This document shows positions 56,275 through 64,000 of a stretch of DNA of 64,000 nucleotides, one piece after another; positions within the stretch are counted from its first letter, which is position 1; each line of letters opens with the position of its first letter. Made by a program: the position numbers and the translations under genes. The notes beneath the pieces are model-generated. The model saw nothing but the letters and a program-made list of their open reading frames with translations, did not search any database and had not been told where the DNA came from. This DNA comes from Sternotherus odoratus (taxonomy: Eukaryota; Chordata; Testudines; Kinosternidae), in the NCBI GenBank assembly GCA_032164245.1, contig JAVMKO010000001.1, positions 252,659,644 to 252,723,643 on the forward strand, read 5' to 3'.

Positions 56275-56430
56275 AGTTTCATCTAGTGGTTAGAAGAGGG
56301 GACTGGAAGTGCCCCTTTTGCTCTCTGTCTTACTTTGTGACTTGGGACAAATCTCTTAACCTCTCTCTGTCACATATAAAAAGGGGTGCCTACCTCACAC
56401 ATGCCTACCTCAGCAGGGTGTGGTGCTGTC
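56275..56430 (+). mobile_element. tRNA-derived SINE relic
   Basis: TCTAGTGGTTAGAAGAGGGG and ACTGGAAGTGCC form the tRNA-like head. ACTTGGGACAAATCTCTTAA with CCTCTCTCTGTCACATATAA and AAGGGGTGCCTACCTCAC form the conserved downstream part of the tetrapod tRNA-SINE. Better preserved than the copy at 46644. Confidence 0.6.
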
Positions 56431-57490
56431 CTATGAATTCATGCACTAGCGGGTGGCATTTAGCTGGTGTCTGGAGAAGGGACATCATGGAGTGCAGTGC
56501 CCCAGATGGAACTCCAGAAAGGCAGGCAAGCAGAGTGTGCCCATGCAGTCCTGCCCCTTCGGTTGCTAGGAAGTAGTCTTTGTGTCTTCTTGAGCTCAAG
56601 AACTATTAACATACCCTTGTGGGGGACGCATAATGGAGTGGAAAAGGCTCCTTGCACCTCCCGCTTGCTGAGTACCCATGCTAGACCCACAAACAAGGGG
56701 GTCTTCGTGCACTTTGAGGTGCTTACATGAGAGTTGGTACCGAAGTATTTTGCATAATAACAAGTAAATTGTTCCGATTTAGCTGAGATCAGTAGCTCCA
56801 ATGCTTATTTCAAAGCTGCAAATTCACCTCGTTGTATAAAGTAAAACATCTTAGCTATTCAGAGAGACCTTGGATACTCAGATGAAGGTATGAAATAAAA
56901 AACAGAGTCATGCATAAAACACAAAGAGGAAAGCAAACATATTAACAATAATACACTTCTTGGTGTTTTAAGACACCCTCTGGCTCAGACCAAATTAGCT
57001 GCAGAAAGAGAAGAGATGAGTATTTGCTGAGGTTTTAGATACTATCACCAGGAAGAAAAAAACAGCAGCATGGTCACTGGGAGTCTGAAGGTGTGTCTGT
57101 TTTTGCACGTGTACACAGTTGCATGTGTGTTCTTATGGCATAACCCTGTATTATCCACATCTGAAGCTCTAAAGCATGTTCCCGAAGGACAGTCTGGTGC
57201 ATGAAAGATAGCATGCATGAGAGGTGTGGGTATGTGCACACCTCCTCTGTGGCATGGCTCGACCCCTTCTAGTGTTGTGTGGATGGTGGTAAGAGGTGTA
57301 TACCAGGTCAAAGGTATCAATAATCTCTCAGTGCCATTCCCACAATCCATTGATTCCTTTGTTGCCTGATCCTTGCCCATAAGTATAAAGATTCCCGACC
57401 CCCTCTTCCAGCAGTAGCAGTGACCTGCGCTGAGCACTGCAGAATAGTTTTCTGCTGAAATCTATTGGTCAGTACAAGTGATCATGGTCT
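56431..57490. other. No gene seen
   Basis: Open frames at 56460-56801 and 57045-57437 show no recognisable features. Confidence 0.3.
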
Positions 57491-57499
57491 GAAAGCAGC

Positions 57500-58072
57500 C
57501 AACTGGACTCTGGAGCATACACGGGTACTGATCAATGTTTGGTCAGGGTATACCAGCTTCCGTGACTTTGCCTGGAACAGTCACCTGTACCCGAATAGTT
57601 CAGGAGGCTGGAGGCAACAGGCATTCACCAGACTCCGTCCCAGTGCTGGGAACGCATAAAGCACCTCAGGCACCTGTACTGGAGCGGGAAGGACTAGAAT
57701 AGTTGCCCTGGGAGGGAACCTAGCACATGACCCCACTACAGTGAGCTGGATTGAGGCTCTTCAGGGCTGAGAATATAGAGCCCAAAGTCACTCGCAACCC
57801 CCTCCTCAATTCCATTGACTTCATCTTATGAGAGGGATGCTGAGGAGGGGGTGGGTGAAGAGACAGCAAGAACCTTTGAGGAAGTCCTAGAAGAAGTCCC
57901 AGGAGACTCACAGGAAGAAGAGCATGTGAGTCTGTGTCTCTATTTGGTAGACCCCATTGAGGAAGCTCCCTCTGAGGAAACTGAGGAGCACCCAGAGCTG
58001 CAATGGGAACCAGAATCTGAGGCTGGTAAATTAACATACACTCCCTGGAAATGTGCCCTCTTGTTCTGGTAA
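57500..58072 (+). pseudogene. Myb/SANT-domain pseudogene
   Basis: About 57505-57600 encodes ANWTLEHTRVLINVWSGYTS followed by further residues to WRQQAF. This is the start of a Myb/SANT-type DNA-binding domain of the kind found in Harbinger accessory proteins and MSANTD-type host genes. After frame breaks, 57815-58072 encodes a very acidic Glu-rich stretch (SQEEEHVSL, SEETEEHPE), as often follows that domain. No complete frame remains. It lies head-to-head side by side with a transposase fragment on the other strand. Confidence 0.4.
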
Positions 58073-58164
58073 TACATGCCTGAAGCTGAAAATTATTTAT
58101 TTGCTGATAATTAACTGAGATTACAGACAAAGGAAACAAAAGTAACAGTGAGGATGCCTGCAGA

Positions 58165-58330
58165 ATTGTGTGGTTTGGCACTAAAGGCTGAAGTTCCATG
58201 CATAACTCAGTTAAGGTCTGCTTCCTCATTCTGAAGTTCTGCAACCAGTGGTTTCTAGAATTATGTCCCACCACACCGTTCTCATTCTCTGGGATCAGAA
58301 GTAGAGGTCCACCCATGGACACATCACTGC
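58165..58330 (-). pseudogene. Harbinger-type (HARBI1-like) transposase N-terminal fragment
   Basis: Minus-strand reading gives NHWLQNFRMRKQTLTELCME followed by LQPLVP, the characteristic start of HARBI1-like nucleases (an FRMxxxTFxxLC-type block). The catalytic DDE core is absent. With the Myb/SANT remnant at 57500-58072 it may be what is left of one PIF/Harbinger transposon, which typically carries both genes. Confidence 0.45.
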
Positions 58331-59950
58331 AATCCTGGCATTCATAACATCTGTTCCATGGGTCCCAAGTGGATTTTCATTCTCCCCTCTAGGTCAGCCA
58401 TCTTTGCCATTTGACAGCTCTCTGGACAAATTCTGTCCTGTATCTGTTACTGCATCACGTGAACATTAGGCCTATGAGCAGGAGCAGAACCACATCCTCA
58501 TGGACTTGCTCCAGGACTCCAACACAGTTTGGAAGAAGAGAAAGAGAAGTGGGAGCTGCCATCATCATATGCTGGAGGCAGTGCACAGGATATTTCACAG
58601 GATATTGCTGCAACAAGGAGGTTCCTAGAGCGCCTCTGGAGTCACACAGCACCCTGAGATGCCACCCCTGGAATTTTATCTTGAACATCGCATACTGAAA
58701 AGGGGCAATGAGGACACAAGTTTACGCCATGTGCAGCATAAACATATGTGGACACTCAGCATGGATACAGGGTACACGCTCTAGCAGTACATGCACACGT
58801 AACTGTGTACACTTGCAAGTGTAGCCGTGGCCTGAGGATGAAAAGCATATAAGGGCAAAAAGCTAACTAACTCTGAAGCAATGGGAAAGTATGTGGCAGT
58901 GAAGAGCAATGTGTTAAAACCGGTAAGAGAAAAAAGCAATTCTGACTGAGCAGCTCGATGATCAGCAGTGGAAGCAACCCCGAGTCTCATTTGGATGTCA
59001 AACCTTATGACAGGCTTCCTGTCAACTATAGAGCAATACTGCACAGAGCCAGCACCTGGAAACTCTGCAGACCATCGAGGAGTGAGTCCCCCATGGCCTT
59101 GTTGGAAAATTGAAAATCAGAGTCTGAGTTTTAAAAGGTCTCTAGGGAGATTGCTTAGGCCTCAAATAGCATCTTAAAAATAAAATGAAGCTTTTAAGTG
59201 TTCATATGTGACCAGAAAGAACTCAAAATGTCATTTGCAAAGCTAGGGGAACAATGGAGCACTGCAATGTTCCTGCGGCTTTTCAGGACAGAACCACTAT
59301 TAAAGTGACAGTAGTTGTACATCAAACAGCAAAGTCAAGATTCAGCATAGGAGATGAAAATGGTGAATGGGGGATTTTTCCCGTGACCATTTTTCATAGC
59401 GGAATGCTGGATTTCCTCCAACAGAAGACATTCTCACTCCTGCTGTAAAGGAAAATTCCACCTTAATAACTGGAACACAAAGGATCCATGCCATGTGTAT
59501 GTAGGAAAAAAATATCTGCATGCACACAGACACATAGATAATATTTGCATATGTGAGCAGAAAGGCATGACAAAATTTGTTCTCCACCAACTACAACACT
59601 CACCTAACTCTGGGCATTCCGTGGCATGGCTAATTAGGTACATTCATTTGCCTAAAATTTTCAAGCCTGTATAGCTATACAAACAAGCTGAGTAAGATGC
59701 CTAATCTTAATTGTGGACAGATAGCAATGAGTGAAGCTGGAGCAGGTTTGTAAATCACTACTAAAGAAAGATTAAAAAGCTACTCCAAGACAGGATGTAC
59801 AGATACCACAGTTGGGACTTGGGGAGCCGGTAGCTACAAGCAAAGGAAGAAATGCTGAATTTGTTTGTCCCTAAACAAAAGAGAAAGAAAAGGCAGATAT
59901 CAGTATTAGGAGAACAGAATAAATATGCAGTTGTGACCGAATGCACTTTT
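58331..59950. other. No gene seen
   Basis: Possible continuation of the decayed Harbinger locus to about 58690, but nothing readable; beyond that, unique-looking sequence. Confidence 0.3.
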
Positions 59951-59954
59951 GTAT

Positions 59955-61125
59955 TCACACTATTGTAATCCTACACACTATTGTAATCATCTTTCCACAC
60001 AATATGCCTTGTGAGGTATCACAATTGTTAAAAACTAACAATTCACTGGTCACTAATATCATGATGAAATGTATGTAGCAACCTCATATGCAAAGTTATT
60101 AACATAAGCTGAAATTATGATGGAAATGTGGTTACCAGACAAGTCTGGGGAATATACAAACCTGTTTCGCAAAGACAAAGGACATGTTGATGCCTCTAAC
60201 CAGGTGTCATCAAAGTTGATAGGCATCCAGCTGTGAAGTAGCCTTCTGTGGAAAGAAGGGGAGCAGAAACAGGTTGAGCTACATTTTAGCATATAACAGA
60301 ATGGAAGCTATTTTACCATGAGACTCCATGGCTTCAATCTCACAGTGGAAATGAACTTTATCTAGGGTAACCTCCAGGAAAATGTATTTCAAAGGGGTGA
60401 CCAGACTAGAAAAGTGAGGGAGGAAAACACCCCAAGGTATCTCTTTCTATGCATCCGTTCTCTTTCACTAAAGAAGTCAAAGCAAGCAGCCATTTGAATT
60501 TGAGAGAGATCTTAACCTGAAGTTTAGTCAGTCCTGTTGTTGGCAGCATGTGGTAAGAATTTGATCTTCAACCAAGTCTAAGTTTTGTTAAGATTTTGCA
60601 CTAAAAAGAGTTTTATCTTTATTTATTTTGAAACCGTATATGCCTTATACTTAAACTCACTTAAAATCTATCTTTATAGCTAAATAAACTTGTTTTATTC
60701 TTTAATCAAAACTAATCCATTGTTGCAGTCAAATTGAAATGTTTGGATAATTCCATTTAAAGTAACAAACTGTTGGATATTTTTCCCTTATTGGGGCAAC
60801 GGACCTTTAATATCTGAACTGTCCAGAAGAGGTCTGGACAGTGCAGAACACAAGTTTTGGGGGAAAATTCAGGATTGGGTGTGTTCTAGGATCACCCTTT
60901 ATGTGTCAACCATGACTGGTGGAAGCCAAAGTGTAACTTAAGTGTGCTGATAGGCTGCAGCTCCTCAGAGACACTCCGGGTGTGACCTGCATGCTGTTTG
61001 GCTGGCTGGTTGCGCGGGGCCCAGGTTGGGAGCGACAACAAAAAAAACACTTAGAGACACCCCAGTTTGTGGGGTAGGCAGCGACACTCTACTCACTGGT
61101 CTGGATTGCACCCTGAACTGTGACA
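59955..61125 (+). mobile_element. Possible old LTR-type repeat
   Basis: Begins with a direct repeat ACACTATTGTAATC (59956 and 59974). It contains ATATGCCTTGTGAGGTATCA, a candidate AATAAA in CTAAATAAACTTG (about 60684), and ends near CTGAACTGTGACA. Order and composition fit a retroviral LTR family, but no matching copy lies in the window and no duplication was found. Confidence 0.3.
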
Positions 61126-61384
61126 GCAATATACAAAAATTTTAGACCCAACATGTGAGAGAGGTGATTTGACAAAGAAATAATCCATCTCCTCTGTGAA
61201 AAGTATACACCAGAATCAGCTGTCTAGTAGCAATTCACTGTCAGTAGTGGTCAAGTAGTGTTTATGGACAGTTGTTCCATGCCCCAAGGGCTCTCTCTTG
61301 TTGTGTGTCACAGGGATATATCTGGTCACTTTTCTTGTTCCGTGTGTATACAAGGCTGCTAGGAAAGTTCTTGAGGATACTTTG

Positions 61385-61575
61385 GATTCAGTCAGGGCTC
61401 GATTTGTGCCAAAGTTTGCCAGGGCTAAGTCCTGGCCCCTCTGGGCTTGGCAGTTCATAGCCCTGGGACCTCTAGACTTGCTGCATCCGTTATGAAAGTT
61501 TAAAAAATTGCTGGAGCTCCAGCACCTAATTGCTGGAGCCCCAGCACCTCTTTCATTATAAATTAAGCACTAGTT
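61385..61575. repeat. Dispersed repeat with ATTGCTGGAGC duplication
   Basis: Two adjacent copies of ATTGCTGGAGCYCCAGCACC (61507 and 61529), each containing the palindrome GCTGGAGCTCCAGC or a one-base variant, followed by AATTAAGCACTAG. Probably a decayed non-coding repeat. Confidence 0.4.
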
Positions 61576-62344
61576 TTGGTTTGTTTGTTATGCGGATGCC
61601 ACCTGGTTCCACCAGTCATGTCTGACACAGCCAGAACAGTGGAACGAATTACCCAGCGTCCAGCTGATCTTGAGGAGTGTATGAGAGCGATTTAGATGTG
61701 ACTCAAACCAGGCAAGACTGAGATACTGTCGGGGGACTTGGAAAAGCAGCTGGGGGAGCTGGAGGAATTTGTATTGGTGAAATTCAGTTTTAACCTATGA
61801 AGCTGGAAATGGCAGGGACCTGGTTATCTGAGCTATTGCCTCTCTCCCCATGACACACTGCCACAACTGAGATCAGCAGAGATGCTTGAAGTGGAGCTCT
61901 CTCAATATAAATGAGAATGATCTTCTGGCAGGATGTTCTGTGGGAGAAGCCCTAGGCTTAGGAACTGGTTCTCCAGTTTGGTCCATCTCAGCCCAAATTT
62001 ATTAACCTTCCAGCCAGGAGCAGCACTAGCATTTTGCCAGCCAGGGCAGAAAATGTTTTCAACACACACACACCAATGGGAGTGGAGAAAAAAATAAAGC
62101 CGGACAATCAGGAGCAGAACAACTTCCCCGCTTACCGATCCCTAGGAGCAGTCCTGCTTCCAGCCATGCTGCAAAGCCCATCTATTTCTCTGTTCTTGAG
62201 GAGATCATGGGTTGAGATGGGTACTTCTATTTTTGTTTTGTGATTTTTTTAGTTAAAGGGACAGGTGCCTCGAGCACAGGATAAGCACCTATAAGAAGGT
62301 GAAGAAATAAGAATTAAATAAAGCATAGGCGAATTATCTGAACT
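61576..62344. other. No gene seen
   Basis: Nothing recognised. Confidence 0.35.
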
Positions 62345-62670
62345 GTATAAAGCAATGGTGCCCAAACTTTTCCACTCATGCCCGCTCCCCACTCTTCCCA
62401 GTAACAGGCTGGGAGTGGAGTCATGGCTGGCCCGGGGCCTGTGGCTGGGAAGGAACGGTGGCCAGGAAGCGGGGTTTGAGAGGGCAGGGGCCAGCCTCCA
62501 AGAGCAGGGGCCAGAGAGGAGCTAGGAGCAGAGCAAGGCTGGGTGGAATTCCTTCTCAACCCCTCTTCCCCCAGGCTGGCCCAGGCCCCGCTGCACCCCC
62601 CAGGATGTTCCTCTGCACACACCCACCCCAGGGGGATGTGCCCCACAATTTGGGCACTACTGGTATAAAC
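62345..62670. mobile_element. hAT-type MITE with 8-bp duplication
   Basis: The body is 62353-62662 (310 bp). Flanks GTATAAAG (62345-62352) and GTATAAAC (62663-62670) differ at one base. Inverted ends: CAATGGTGCCCAAACTTTT at the left and, on the other strand, CAGTAGTGCCCAAATTGTG. GC-rich interior, no transposase. Confidence 0.75.
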
Positions 62671-63235
62671 CAAAGTATGAGATAAGGATAGTTCCAACTT
62701 TCTTGTGAAGTCACTACCCACTCAGCAACTTGTCACAGGATGGATAACATCTCAAGCTGGATAGTGGTTGGGATGGAATTTCAAAACAAGCTTTTCTTAT
62801 CAAGTCCCTAACCAATTTACAGACACTCATTTTTAGAATTTCAGTTAAAAGGTCTGTCTTGTTAGAGCATCACTATTCTGGGAGCCAGGATAAATCAAAT
62901 CCCAGTTGCCCGGTTTGAAGGTGAAAGGTTGATAAATTGGGCTGTCACATAGCAGCTTCATGATATTTACTGACAGAAGAAAACCAAGGAGAACAATCAC
63001 AAAGTTAAACACGTGCATTTAAAAAAAATCTAAATATAATGCACATGGATTAGGGGCAGGCGGGTTCTGAATCTCCATAAGGACTTTATTCATTTTCCTA
63101 GCTCAAGGAGTAAGACACACAGCAATCCCAGAGTCTTTGGGAACTTAATTCCAAGAGACTCATTTACACCATGCCTAGTGCTGCACTCTTCCTCTTACAT
63201 AAACAGAGCCTCAACAATCAGTCGATACAGCTTAA
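62671..63235. other. No gene seen
   Basis: AT-rich interval before the coiled-coil segment. Confidence 0.35.
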
Positions 63236-63239
63236 TGTA

Positions 63240-63827
63240 ATTTCTGTCCTTCTGTAAAACAGTTTCTCCTTCCAAGAGGACAATTCCTTCTCCCAAAGAG
63301 CTTCCTCTTCCTTCCAGATAATCTCATTTTATTCCTGATAGCCTTTTCCTTCTACCTGACATCCCCTAACTTTTTGCAGCAGCTACCATCTCCATCTTCG
63401 AAGAACATTTGCTTCTCACTAAAAAGCTAGTTCTCCTACCAGGAAGGCATCTTCTTTTTGTGAAAGTGTCTTCTGCCTCCTGGAAGGCTCCTTCATCTTT
63501 CTTAAAAGCCCTTTGCTCTTCCCAGAAAGCCTTTTATTCCTGGAAGGCTTTGATATTGTCCTGGAGAGGTTTCATTTTCCCCCAGAAGCAATTTTTCTTC
63601 TTACAAAAGCCTTTGATATTTTCTAGGAAAGCTGTAGACGTTTCCCAGAAACCTTTCATTTTTTTATGGAAATTTTTCATTCTTTCCTGGAAAAAATTCA
63701 TCTTCTCCTGGAAAGCCTTAATCTCCTCCTGAAAAGACATCATTTCCTCGTGCATCTTCTTGTTGTCCTGTTTCTTGCAGGAGACAGAAGACAGCAGAAG
63801 ATAGAAGTACCTTATCGTTCTTTCCTA
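63240..63827 (-). pseudogene. Heptad-repeat coiled-coil gene, CCDC70-like, with in-frame stop
   Basis: Minus strand. From 63755 (ATG) a frame of 73 codons shows Phe every seventh residue over about nine repeats (FQEEIKA, FQEKMNF, FQERMKN, FHKKMKG and so on). It meets TAA at 63534-63536. Beyond the stop the same frame resumes the pattern (FWEEQRA, FKKDEGA, FQEAEDT) to a TAG at 63366-63368; one residue seems lost at the stop. Further down, in another frame, IWKEEEALWEKELSSWKEKL (about 63318-63255) continues it. Upstream of the ATG the frame stays open to a stop at 63825-63827 and includes a hydrophobic RYFYLLLSSVSC, like a signal-peptide core, with ACG and no ATG before it. The Phe/Trp heptads with FWEE units recall CCDC70. 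It is either a decayed copy or a fast-changing gene; the name is tentative. Confidence 0.45.
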
Positions 63828-64000
63828 TAGATAAATATCTTTATACTTAATTGGGCAATGCATGGAGTCATAAACCAAGTTTGCCCAGGTCAGTCTTGGG
63901 GTCTAGAAAGAGGATACGAAAGCTATTTGTGAATAAAGGAACTCCTGCATACAAATTTGCTGGAAGGTTTTTCCACTAGAAACACACTATATACACAGGA

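Noticed and set aside
57720..58322. 200-codon minus-strand frame as a complete gene
   Set aside because: Only the first about 50 codons resemble a Harbinger nuclease; the rest is antisense to the Glu-rich Myb-type remnant and low in complexity.
63409..63732. Plus-strand open frame over the heptad region
   Set aside because: The regular Phe/Lys/Glu heptads are on the minus strand; the plus frame is its antisense shadow.

Overview
The window looks like a non-coding, repeat-rich stretch of a sauropsid genome, most likely a turtle. The evidence is the repeat repertoire: several CR1 LINE subfamilies on both strands, a complete DIRS-type tyrosine-recombinase retrotransposon, Penelope-like terminal hairpins plus a GIY-YIG fragment, hAT and Harbinger-type MITEs with readable target-site duplications, and endogenous-retrovirus LTRs. 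The species was inferred, not tested. Apart from one decayed coiled-coil gene at the right edge, no convincing multi-exon host gene is visible.

Layout. 0-15 kb is mostly AT-rich unique-looking DNA. It contains a large foldback with a perfect central palindrome (1070-1757), a TTA-flanked MITE (1851-2123), a Penelope relic (7929-8548), a frame-broken Tigger/pogo transposase (about 9.4-10.5 kb), part of an LTR (12.9-13.35 kb), a hAT MITE with an exact 8-bp duplication (13605-13886) and a Penelope hairpin (14304-14473). 15.21-21.21 kb is the centrepiece: a roughly 6.0-kb DIRS element on the minus strand. It has two long overlapping open reading frames (a gag-like protein, and a reverse transcriptase/RNase H/tyrosine-recombinase polyprotein), inverted terminal repeats and an internal region complementary to both ends. 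Every catalytic motif I checked is intact.

21-30 kb is sparse: a foldback, a MITE, a 4 x 20-bp tandem repeat, a (CT)n/(C)n tract, a CR1 3' end and a second Penelope-type hairpin. 30.7-34.5 kb is a nested stack. A plus-strand CR1 is interrupted by a minus-strand CR1 tail and by a Penelope hairpin. The hairpin is itself split by an LTR retroelement (endogenous retrovirus) with two about 435-bp LTRs and only about 1.5 kb of internal sequence. 35-46 kb is packed with small DNA-transposon relics, including hAT MITEs, a 0.95-kb element filled with a G-rich tandem array, and one MITE inside another. It also holds CR1 3' ends and LTR pieces.

46-64 kb holds tRNA-derived SINE relics, a CR1 ORF2 fragment that stops abruptly, a solo LTR with a perfect 5-bp duplication, a decayed Harbinger-type locus, a hAT MITE, and a heptad-repeat coding segment on the minus strand (63.2-63.83 kb) that resembles CCDC70 but carries an in-frame stop. 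The DIRS element is the only locus in the window that still looks able to encode its own mobility functions.
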